From Magicicada septendecula (lineage: Eukaryota > Arthropoda > Insecta > Hemiptera > Cicadidae): a stretch of DNA of 64,000 nt. The notes under the pieces were generated by a model. It did no database searches, was not told the DNA's origin, and saw only the letters and a program-made list of their open reading frames with translations. Shown piece by piece: positions 54,560 through 64,000 of this stretch (its first letter is position 1; every line of letters starts with the position of its first letter). The stretch lies in contig CM068369.1 in NCBI GenBank assembly GCA_034769895.1, forward strand, positions 145,473,574-145,537,573, written 5' to 3'. The translations under genes and the position numbers were made by a program.

Positions 54560-57475
54560 TGTAACGATACAATTAAGCCAAATCTCGTACCAGTGATAAA
54601 AAAGATAATTCTTGATATAAAATTACTTCATATGAAATAAAATGTGTAAAAAATGATTAAAATGTGACAAGACAAGACGTACAACGATATTACCCAACCC
54701 AAGTGATTGAGCCGAAAACACAAACATAAAGAAGGGAACCACGTAACATACTTATTAAAATGTAAATATTTTGACATGATTGAGTCAAAAAACCCAAACA
54801 TAAAGAAGGGAACCACGTAACATACTTAAGAAAAATATGATAGACAAAACAATGATGGACACAGAACTAAAGAAGAACCAGAAGAAGAGGACAGATCCAT
54901 ACAAGTAAACAGAATTTAAACCAGAAGAGAAGAAGAGGAGAACCGAACCGGATTGAAGAAGAAGAAGAAAAGGAAGAATGAAGAGGAGACAGATAAAACC
55001 CAAGGGGAACTAACACACATATATAAAAGGGAAAGATTGTATGTTTAGAGATAGAATACGGTCAATAAACCTTGAATAATTATGTATTAATGAAACCAAT
55101 GTTATTATTAGCATTAATTTAACATATGTACCCATTTTTAAGACAATACAATTGTAAAGCAATGTAGTATAGGAAAGGTACACTAACCCTGTCAGAAAGG
55201 TTAGATTCGACCAAAACACAACTAGCCTAGTATTGTTAATAGTAAAAATAATACTAAAACAAAATAGTGAGAAATGGTAGGAGAAAGTATAGGGATTACC
55301 CATTAAATAACACTAATTACAAAACAGCGAACCAAAGTGAAGTGCTTTAGTGAAGTGTAAATGCCCTAAAAAATAGTGAAAGTGGATGTGAAACATTCAA
55401 AATAGAATGCTAAGTAAATAGACACTCTGTAAAACATTGATAAACCACCAATGATTGGAGTGAGATTATAATTAGTTATATACCTAGAAGTAATTAGAAA
55501 TAGTAATCCAAATTAATATTAAGGAAGCTTGTAATAATATTCAGGGAGAAAGCCCAGTACAATAACTTGTGTTAACATGGCATGATAGGATAGAAGTAAA
55601 GTTTGTTATTAAAGATTAAAATTATAAAGAATACAACACCCCATGTTGAAAGGGGAATTAACCTTCATAATATTAGAGAAAGTGACAATGTTTATCACCC
55701 TAGTTTATAAGACAAGAAAGAAATCAATGTTAGTACTAAGAATAATTTATGACTTGTAAAGAATAGTTGATTCAATGTTAAAGAAGGAATATGGCTGAAG
55801 GGGACTTACAGTCCATAAACCTAACTATTATATTTTAAATGAAGAGTAATGAAAATGTATGTTGAATAGTAATTAAGACACAAACAAATAAGTGAAGCCC
55901 ATCAGGCTGAATTCAGAATGTAATTTAAAAAAGGAAATACACTAAAAAACAATAATGGCTGTTTGTGACTATGAAAACAGTTAACTGCCAAAGACATTCA
56001 AATGCAAATTGTATCAATTTCACAAAAAATCTTACTAATCTAAGAACAGTGAATGGACAGTAATTAGATATCAGTTATTTCAACACAGAAATATTATTGT
56101 GATAATTTAATTCAAGAAAGATATGTTATTTATTAAATGTCAAATAATTAGACTATAGTTAATGTGTAACAGAATATGACCTTATGAGGTATCATTGTAA
56201 GCTTTGAAAGGAAAGAAAAATAATAGTGATGTCATTCATTATCCCAAAGGAATTATAGACGTTTGAGGGCTTATTTTTCCGTTAAATTAGAGAGACGCTG
56301 AAGAAACGAAGCGTGGGTAAGCCACACGAAAAATTGGACAAACTAAAATTTTAATTTAAACAGTTATAAAAAGTCGAATCAGTGAACCAAGATAACCCAA
56401 TATGAAGAGACGTCGATCTATACAGAATTAATGATGTCCAGGAACGAAATTAAATAAACTAATTAAAGAAAAAACCCAGACCAGTTTGAAGAAGATGTTG
56501 GAAGCCTTCAACCAGCCCAAATTTGAAAAATATATGCCTATCCTGATGACGATACAGACAACGTGAGATGAACTGATAAGTACCGAATAATTTCTTACTC
56601 CCAAAACCCCAAATTACTTAAATTATTTTCAAATGATAAAATTTCTCACTATTTAAAAAGTAGTATTTTCTTTCAAAGGTAAAGGCATAATTTACTTACA
56701 TTAAAAAACATTTAATTAAACTGTAGAGATAACCTTATTTGTGAACATAACTACTGTAACAGAAATACGACACTACTGAACAAATTGTACAAACACATTA
56801 TAAATCCTAAGTACGCATAAGGTATAGTAGTGTACTTTTTTGCATGTAATCAACGTTTATGTCTATTTTCATGATTCAAAGAACTCCAGGTTTTAAAAAC
56901 ATAGTAATTTGTTAAAAGTAACTGAACGATAGTGTTTTGAAATCAATTTTGCCAACCTGAGATGTTTTGTGTTTCAAGCTCTAAGCCGGAGCATAATATT
57001 ATAAATTTGTTTGTGATTCATTTGTCATATTTATTGATAATTAAATGTGTATTAAAAAACGCAGTACAGAACATTACTATCTTGTTATTTCATAGGAATT
57101 TTGTAGAATATATGTGTGTTAGCGAAGTTTTAAGTTATAGCCAACTAGCGCTCACCACGAGCGGCCGAGTCGACAACCTGTGTAGCAGCGGGAACAATTC
57201 GAACGTCACAGCTGTCTAGCTAATATCACGTATTACCTTAAAAAATTAAATGTTTTAATTGTTTTAACAAAAACAATTTGGCGCCACCCGGGAATCATAA
57301 TCCCTATGAATTAACAGGCAGGTTGTACTGGTGACATTGACAATGCTACGGACTCCAGTAGTGATGTCGATTTATGTAACAACCAGTGTGAGGCAAACAC
57401 ACTACATTCACACTAATACACAAAATAAACAAGTGTGATACATTTCAACAGGTACGACCCTAGTAGATTGTTACA
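54560..57475 (+). repeat. 3' LTR of Gypsy-B (2,916 bp)
   Basis: Matches the 5' LTR with about seven substitutions (for example near 55327, 56201, 56534, 57297, 57365, 57466). It lacks the 118 bp between the bases equivalent to 46646 and 46765 (junction at about 56257). Confidence 0.95.
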
Positions 57476-57723
57476 ATAATGTATGTATGTTAACTATGTG
57501 TTATTGAAGGATGAGGGAAATGATGAATAATATTTATATGTTGATCACATATGAAACAATAAAAGGTTGTTATCTTACTGTTTAATCGAGAGTATTAATT
57601 GCAAGTCCCGTCTCACTGGACCCAGCACACTTTATGCTTCTTCTAGGCCTTCAGCCTAGTCTTAAATATCTAGTAGCCCCTTAAAAAAAAAATTTATAAA
57701 ACAAAATAAAAAGGAGGGTTACA
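57476..57723 (+). repeat. Solo LTR, right part
   Basis: Continues the LTR interrupted at 44948. CAATAAAAGGTTGTTATC at about 57556 is a plausible poly(A) signal, followed by a C-rich R/U5-like stretch, a hairpin CTAGGC-CTTCA-GCCTAG (57644-57660), and the end GGGTTACA. GACG follows. Confidence 0.6.
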
Positions 57724-58196
57724 GACGTTTTGATAATAGCGATGAAAAGTTGAATGTAAAACTTAATGAATTAAATAGTCATTTTGATGTAAACGATAGT
57801 AATATCAATGAACAAAACATTCAATTTAATGAGTTAAGAAGTGATATCAATGCACAAAACAATAAAAGTGAGAGTAATTTTCATGATATGAAACAGCATC
57901 TAAATGAAATTGAGGAACATTGTAGTACCATCGTTAAACAAATGCGAGATGACGTAAATGAAATTAGAAAGAGAAAGGAGAGTAAAAAAGATACAGGTAA
58001 GTGTATGGAGAAAATAAATAATGTAGCAATAGAGAACAAGGTAATCAGTTCTGATAGTGAAGATAGTGAAAATATAAGTGATAATCATAATGGTGAGGTG
58101 ATGACGAATAATAATAAAGTTATAGTTGACAAGGTAAGTGAGAATGAAAATAGTGATAACTATCATAGTGAAATTACAAGTAATATGATAATATAG
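57724..58196 (+). pseudogene. Gag-like ORF, 3' piece (coiled coil)
   Basis: Continues in frame from 42948: RFDNSDEKLNVKLNELNSHF, then heptad-rich sequence (NEQNIQFNELRSDIN, HDMKQHLNEIEEHC) to an acidic Ser/Asp/Asn tail ending at a TAG (58194-58196). No capsid, zinc knuckle or enzyme motifs. The uninterrupted frame on both sides of the insertion shows the gene was intact when the solo LTR's parent arrived. Confidence 0.6.
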
Positions 58197-60378
58197 TTGA
58201 AAATGGGGTATCTAATAATGATACGGTAAGTAATAGTAGAGATGAGGAGAATATAATGAGAGTTGAGGTTAGTGAGGGGGTAGTAGTAAGTGTTGATGAG
58301 CTAGAGAGATAGTGGAGGGAGAGTTTAAGTGAATATTGGGGGTGGAGGGCAAATTTTCCCTGTGATGTAGGTGAAGTAAAGTCTTCACGAGTGTATTTGG
58401 GAGACAAATGGTCTACAAATAGTCCCTTAGGTTGTTATAATGCACCTGGTAAAGCCAGATGGTGTTGTAACAAAGTTGTATTGCCCTTTGCATAGAATGA
58501 GAAAGTTAGATGGGGTTGGGAAAGTGATGTTAAGAGAGATAGAGTTGTTCAAGTTAAATAGAGGTTATTAAGGGTTAGTTAGTTAATATTGAGAGAGTAG
58601 ACTATATGAAAGACTTACCTTGTGCAGTAAATGTTGATGATTATTTTGATGATACCACTGTTGGTAATAAGCACTTACCTTGTGATGTAATTAGAGCAGC
58701 AGTAGATGATGATAATAAGCACTTACTAAAGAAATGTACTTGCGATGTAATTGGTGTAGTAGCGGATGACTATGATGATGAGATCATAACTTACCTGGTG
58801 ATGACAAAAAATACTAAGGGAGACTGGACCAAAAATACTAATGTAGACAAGTTTTATGAGATAAGAATGGGGAATGATCCTGGGAATTGTTATGTTATAA
58901 CGGATAAAACAAATGTAAAGAGTTATTATATAAATAGTAATAATATGATAAACATAAACAAAACTAAAATGTGTTGTGTTAATATCAGATTAATTTTCGA
59001 TGATGGAGGTTAGATATATAGTGAATGAAAATTTAATTATTTTAGCTAATGGTGTAAATACTTGGCTAACTTAGGTAATGCGTTTTGGGTAAACAAAGAC
59101 ATGGTATGACGTAGATTATATATAAATTTGTATTGATGTTAAATGTCTTGTGTAAGGTTATGTTGTTGTTATGATATGGTATCTGAAAATACACAGTGTG
59201 TGTATGTTGTATTTTGTGTACCCAATGTTAATAATTATGATGGAGTGGATTATGATCAGGAGGATTGATTGTTAGTAAGAATTGACATTTATGTAATTAT
59301 GAATTTTTCTAATGGAATTAAACTAATTTGAGAGGGTTTAATTAATGTAAAACATGGAAACGATGGTAATAAATTTGAGTTATTTTTTTGAGAGTTGAAT
59401 TGTATAATAAATGATAAATAATTAAAGTTCGACATTTGAAATGTTTAATAGAAATGCAGAGTTGAAGTAATAATGAGATAATGGGAGTATGTAATAGAGA
59501 AAATGAACATAAAAGTTGTAATGTTAGTCATTTTTATTAAAATGCAAAGGTGAAATGTTTATTTGAATGTAATATTGATGATGTTTATTTTGAGTATGAT
59601 GTAATTGTGTATAGAAGGGGGGATAATAGAAAATGATGTGGAGGAGTTTAAAATGAAAAATAAGATAGAGAGAGTGATGCTTAAATCACGATATAATGAT
59701 TAATAATACAGTGTTAAAATACACATTTGGTTGACTGTACTAGTTGTATTGTATAACTTTTGATTGTTGTGTTAATCAAGTATTGTATACAGATAGCAGG
59801 AGTAATCTGCATAAATGAGTAGTAAACCATTGAAGTTGAGAGATAAAATGAGATGTTTAAGTGAAAAAAGTAAAAGGAAGTATTTTTTCTTAAAATTCCG
59901 ACTGGAATTAGTAAGGCATTTTGAATTTGGGATGATAAATTCCAAGAGAATGCCGATGTTAGATGTTTAGGAGAAAGTGTATTCTGTTATGTTAAGGATA
60001 TTTCTGTTAAACAATGTTAGGTGTACATTTAGAAGTTAAGAAAAGCCAGAACTTCGGAAAAGGCAAACCAGTACGGCTAAAAGGAAACCAAATCAGTTCA
60101 GGATCTGGAAAATAAAAGGCCATGTAGTAATGTTGTATTGATTGTTTCAGAATCTGGTGACACTGTGGTGGCGACCCTGTGCTGACCAGTGTGTCAGGGT
60201 AGGGGCGTCGAGTGCCTGTCTGGCTTTATGGTGTTGGGATTCTCCTCCAGGAAGTCCAGTAAAGTCATGCAGGTGTGGCCACAATCACTGGATCGGGGGG
60301 GGGGGTGAATTACCCATGATTTTAATAATATAAAGAGGGTCATGGCGCCATATCTGAACTGATCCTTTTAGGTTTTGT
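58197..60378 (+). other. Interior of the non-autonomous LTR element without pol
   Basis: G- and T-rich on the plus strand, with many GTGATGTAA/GATGATGATA-like words, and no protease, RT or integrase motif in any frame I could read. A G homopolymer run lies at 60296-60304. Confidence 0.5.
58606..59013 (+). CDS. Unrecognised 135-codon ORF in the non-autonomous LTR element
   Basis: MKDLPCAVNVDDYFDD... has three imperfect repeats around (L/C)(P/T)C(D/A)V followed by acidic DDD/DDY (residues 4-15, 24-37, 45-60). No known domain recognised. No promoter or splice evidence; it may be a chance or decayed ORF. Confidence 0.25.
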   Translation: MKDLPCAVNVDDYFDDTTVGNKHLPCDVIRAAVDDDNKHLLKKCTCDVIGVVADDYDDEIITYLVMTKNTKGDWTKNTNVDKFYEIRMGNDPGNCYVITDKTNVKSYYINSNNMININKTKMCCVNIRLIFDDGG

Positions 60379-60418
60379 CAATGAGAGTTTTTATGCTTTG
60401 GCATAAAACCTCTCATTG
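60379..60418 (+). repeat. Hairpin abutting the PPT of the non-autonomous element
   Basis: Arms 60379-60396 (CAATGAGAGTTTTTATGC) and 60401-60418 (GCATAAAACCTCTCATTG) pair over 18 bases with one mismatch around a TTTG loop. The next bases are GAGGGGGTAT and then the LTR. Confidence 0.9.
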
Positions 60419-60427
60419 AGGGGGTAT
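60418..60427 (+). promoter_or_regulatory. Polypurine tract of the non-autonomous element
   Basis: GAGGGGGTAT directly before TGTGACAG, the 3' LTR start. Confidence 0.7.
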
Positions 60428-60740
60428 TGTGACAGTACAAAATGGGTATAATTATTTTAATTGTGCAATAATCCGATGGATGTAAAAATGAATAAAATAT
60501 GACTTTCAAAATTGGAATGTGATGAATCAGCCAGAGTGACATAGTCAATGCCGTCACAAAATAAACCTAACCATATATGGGTACGAATTTTTATATTCTG
60601 ACTGACGTCATGAGAATATCACAAGACAAACATGTGTTTTATAATACTGAGACGCAATAGAACTTCTACAATATTCCAGAATCTTCGAGGTGGTTCGATT
60701 GGTATGGAACGGGCACCACATGACTCGTCCTTTTAGTATA
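60428..60740 (+). repeat. 3' LTR start of the non-autonomous element
   Basis: About 313 bp match 41391-41703, diverging by scattered substitutions (more than the Gypsy-B LTRs). Similarity ends sharply after TTTTAGTATAC. Confidence 0.85.
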
Positions 60741-63550
60741 CATTGTAGCATGACAGATAAGCCCATAAAAATGAATGGTAAAATGATCATAGAAATAAAA
60801 TAATAACATAATTAAATCCAAGAAAGCAAAATAATATGAAGAATTAATTAAGAACCACCGTGGAATACAATCATTGATTAAAATAAAAGTTCATGTAAAA
60901 TAAATGTTACAAGGAGTGATGAATCATCAAAACCAATTTAAAAACTAAATATGAGAAAACAGGTAATACCCAGGTAGGATAGGAGTAGGTAAGGAAGAAA
61001 CCCAGAAAATGCCTAAACCAATGTAAAACAATGTAATAACTGTAATGAATAATTATGAACAAGATAGTGACTTAAAAGACCACTACTTAATTAAGAATGA
61101 AGTAAAGTAAGGTGACACCTTATAATACAATCTATAGGTGATTAAACAGACTCAAAACTAGAAAATAACAATGTATTAACAGTAACTAGGGCGAACAGTA
61201 GTTGCACTGACCATGTATGAGTAACTGTGACACAACAGAAATTGTGTCAGAGACAAATATTAAAATGTAATTAGTCAATATAGTTAGTAGAATCATAGGC
61301 CTAATGCAACCTAAGCATACGAGATGTATTTTGTCAATAATAGTAAATAGATAATAAGTAAAGAGTGTAAAAGGACTTGAAAAGCATCATCTCGAAGAGA
61401 TGTGATTGTCATTTGTTAGTTTTAGTGAAAGAATACCTAAATTTATTAAGAAATTGTATAAAGTGTTAATTTCAAATAATATCTCCCTTAATCATGGACG
61501 AAAATATATCATGTGTGGACTCTAAATTAAGAGCCAAATGTTTGCCATGTCGTAATAAGCTTAAATTCACAATCAGAGGTGTTATAAGAAAGTTATGTCA
61601 ATTTAAAGATATTTGGTTTATTTTGGACAAAATGTTTAGCGTCAGTTCGTACTCTTAAACCCAAAGTCCCACGCTTGTTGTAACAATTAAATAATTCAGC
61701 GAAGGGGGGGGGTATGTGTACTCAAGTAAAGATCAGTAGCCAATCAAAAGAGAGAATTCGATAATTTTTACAAGGAATGCAAACGAGAACAGCAGAAACG
61801 GACACCATTTTGGAACACTTCTTCATGACCACTGATGCAAGACAGACAACAGCTAAGCATCGCCAGTCTAACCTAACTTAGTGCGTGTAATCAAATGTAA
61901 ACAAAGGGGACATAACCCCACTTTGTTAAAATCATTATAACGTTTTTTATTCGAAGTTCAGTATAGACCTAACAATGCAATATAAATTGCTAAGTGCATA
62001 ATCCATAGCAATTACGCGAAATAAAGGGAGTAAAGTGAATTTGTATTATATTTAAGAAATTTATGAAATTTGACGATATACTTTATCAAAATAATGTAAT
62101 ACTATGTGTACATACGAACGAATAAGGGGCATTGCACCTTACTAGCTTAATTAATTTGTTAATTACAAAGAGAGTTCTCAATTTAATTTTATTTAATTAA
62201 TTGATGAAAGTTATAAAAATGATGATAGTTTTTTCAATATAAACACTAAGAGTGCTTTCATTAGTATTATATCGATGAATTTATTCATAGTTAAACCAAT
62301 AGTAATTTAACAACAGCTAGCCAGAATTTTGAGAATTGTCAATTGACATGATTAATTATCAGAAGATAATTGAGAAAATAATTTGTGCCCAGATTTAAGA
62401 AAGATTCTAATATTATTACAATATTTCATTGTTTCATTATTAAAAGAAATTAATACCAAGTTAACTACGATTCTAAGAATTAACAGATTACCTGTTTAAA
62501 GTAATCCAATATAACTAATCAGATGATTCTTCCTGGAACACTGAATTAATTTATAATTTTATTGCGTTTATATTTTATCTGTTATAAAAGAATTATTAAT
62601 TCATTTAAAGTTCATTGGTGGCAGTTACCATACACCAAGTTAACCTATAATGTCAGAACCAGACATGTCTATGAAGCTTTCTGTTATTCATTAAGATCTA
62701 ATTAATTTTGTAATCACTCTCCGACTACCCAATAATGGTAGTATAAGTCTTCTGTTTGTTTTATTTGTATTCTGCAGTCTAAAAGGACCCACATGTCAGA
62801 TAAATATTTTAACCAAAAATAAGTATAATAATTCTGATAATTGCAAATCAGAACAACCAACCCTGAGACAAAAGATTTCATAAAAATAAATATTATTGTA
62901 AACCAAAATAAACAAGTAACAATTTATAATATTTTTAAAGTAATTTAATGAATATTATCAAGAAATAAACCATAATTTTATACGACAAAAATAGAGTCAG
63001 ACGATTTATTTCAGTAGACTAGACTATTACAGATTAGGTGGATATCTCGCAATGCGATGGATGGCAACACTGACAGCAGCAAATTTTTTTTTTTTTTTCA
63101 GCAGGGCAGGTGAAAATCTCTATAGACACACTGGAGCCCCGTAGCTCCAGGTAGTGTGGGACTCTAACCCACTAAAAACACCTCCCTTCGCAACAACTGA
63201 GCGAGCCCAACAAGTTGCTTTTCTTTAATATTACAGTCACGGTTTATGGGGTAGAAGCCCACTGGCTGTTCCCCGGGTTGAGATTATTGCCTTTCTCTCT
63301 TTTATGCGGCAAAATGAGTTTATTTTGAATAATTCTAAACTTAGATTGTCATATCAACACTGCGCGGTTAGCCAACTTCACTTCAAGTAATTATTTAATG
63401 AAATAAAAATGTACTTTCAGTGAGAGATCGACTTTGTAGATTCATCTAGTCAACCGAAGAAACGTCGCACCATATATAAATTCCGAAGAACCAATATAAT
63501 CGCCATTTTTTTGAACAACAACAAAAACAATAGCCGAATTTAATTAATAA
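60741..63550. other. Unresolved, partly LTR-like DNA
   Basis: No long ORF. GCGAAGGGGGGGGGTA followed by TGTGTACTCAAG (about 61699-61724) looks like a PPT and LTR start, and ACTATTACA at about 63030 could be an LTR end, but no partner copy is in the window. A T-run and a hairpin ACTGGAGC-CCCGTA-GCTCCAG-GT lie at 63090-63160. Confidence 0.3.
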
Positions 63551-63554
63551 AATA

Positions 63555-63850
63555 TCGGTATGGAGAACCATACATGACTTCCATATTCTAAGATTTATAT
63601 TTAAAATCATTTTTGAAATGAAATATTACCATAGAAACTACTTCTTTCTACTTACTGCTTCAGCCTTAACCACAGTACTGTGGGTCACTAACGTATACCA
63701 CCTCACGTTATCGCACTCGATTTTCACTGATGATGGAAGTCGATGGCATTGCCGAAATGTCTGGTTTTGTAGAAAACATTGGACTACGGCCAAATATCCC
63801 GGGAAGGAATTTTAACAAAAACTACTTCTTTGTTGCAGATAACGTTGTTC
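63555..63850 (+). repeat. PLE-tail-like dispersed repeat, copy 3
   Basis: Reverse orientation of the copies at 33985 and 39595. Has CTGATGA at 63727-63733 and GAAA at 63754-63757, then TGTCTGGTTTTGTAGAAAAC and CGGGAAGGAATTTTAACAAA. Confidence 0.8.
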
Positions 63851-63860
63851 ACATATATAT

Positions 63861-64000
63861 CAGTGGCGAAGATACATGGAGGCAATTGAGGCAATGCCTA
63901 CCCTAAAAAATTCTGTAGAATAAAAATTATAAATACGTATGAACTACATAACGTAAAGATTATACATTGTTACTGCGACTGCCAAATTTATTAAACCGAA
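63861..64000 (+). mobile_element. Left end of a hAT transposon, cut by the window end
   Basis: CAGTGGCGAAGATACATGGA followed by GGCAATTGAGGCAATGCC is a typical ZMYM1-like hAT terminal repeat (CAGTGGCG(T)A...GGGGGCA). The element inserted right after ATATATAT, the expected left target copy. Nothing of its coding region is in view. Confidence 0.55.

Larger units (their letters stand above)
44949..57475 (+). mobile_element. Gypsy-B: young, nearly intact Ty3/gypsy retrotransposon (12.5 kb)
   Basis: 5' LTR 44949-47982, PBS 47986, gag, -1 frameshift site, pol, ~1 kb untranslated region, PPT 54545-54554, 3' LTR 54560-57475. LTR ends are TGTAACG...GTTACA. Flanking bases ATAT and ATAA agree at 3 of 4, so the 4-bp target duplication is imperfect. 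The LTRs differ at about seven sites plus one 118-bp deletion, indicating very recent insertion. Gag has one in-frame TGA; pol is open. There is no env-like ORF. Confidence 0.9.
41391..60740 (+). mobile_element. Non-autonomous LTR retrotransposon (host of the nest)
   Basis: Two copies of an LTR start, TGTGACAGTACAAAA, lie at 41391 and 60428 and match for about 313 bp. A PPT (GAGGGGGTAT) precedes the second. The interior has a gag start at 42740, its continuation at 57724, then about 2.2 kb without any pol-like sequence. So it depends on other elements for its enzymes. Gag is interrupted by the solo LTR and Gypsy-B. The right end of its 3' LTR is replaced by unrelated sequence after 60740. Confidence 0.7.

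Overview
The window is eukaryotic, AT-rich and almost entirely made of transposable elements. Penelope-like elements, ZMYM1-like and other hAT transposons, Ty3/gypsy elements with long LTRs, a mariner remnant, jockey-like LINE fragments, and one short CCTAA run (the common arthropod telomere motif) all point to an arthropod, probably an insect with a large repeat-rich genome. The species cannot be named from the sequence. I found no host protein gene, tRNA or rRNA that I can support.

Layout. 1-6.4 kb: a LINE 3' end and two Penelope-like (PLE) fragments. 6.4-13.1 kb: a decayed gypsy element (here Gypsy-A) inserted in the second PLE with a 4-bp target duplication (AGGT). Its protease and most of its RT are deleted, and the junction holds a CCTAA run. 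15.3-16.8 kb: nested inverted repeats with a CpG-rich insert. 17.2-19.0 kb: an LTR related to Gypsy-A, followed by another PLE 3' end. 20-21.3 kb: a minus-strand LINE RT. 22 kb: a mariner remnant and a fold-back. 26.2-27.6 kb: a deleted hAT. 28.0-31.0 kb: an old hAT holding a PIF/Harbinger-like element. 31.8-34.9 kb: an array of ~160-bp repeats. 35.19-39.33 kb: a complete hAT with perfect 14-bp TIRs, a perfect 8-bp target duplication and an intact 901-codon transposase.

41.4-60.7 kb is a Russian-doll nest. A non-autonomous LTR element (LTR starts at 41391 and 60428) has its gag split by a ~2.25 kb solo LTR (4-bp duplication GACG). That solo LTR is itself split by a 12.5 kb gypsy element (Gypsy-B, 44949-57475), whose two LTRs differ at only about seven positions plus one 118-bp deletion. 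Gypsy-B has a full pol and a long gag. Gag and pol are joined by a textbook -1 frameshift site (TTTAAAC plus hairpin), but gag carries one in-frame TGA. 60.7-64 kb: unresolved LTR-like DNA, another PLE-tail repeat, and the start of a further hAT cut off by the window end.

The most notable points are the Gypsy-B frameshift signal with its internal stop, the complete hAT, PBS-like motifs (TGGCGCC) buried inside the LTRs of three gypsy families, strong hairpins just upstream of the 3' LTR in two elements, and the telomere-like filler at a deletion junction.
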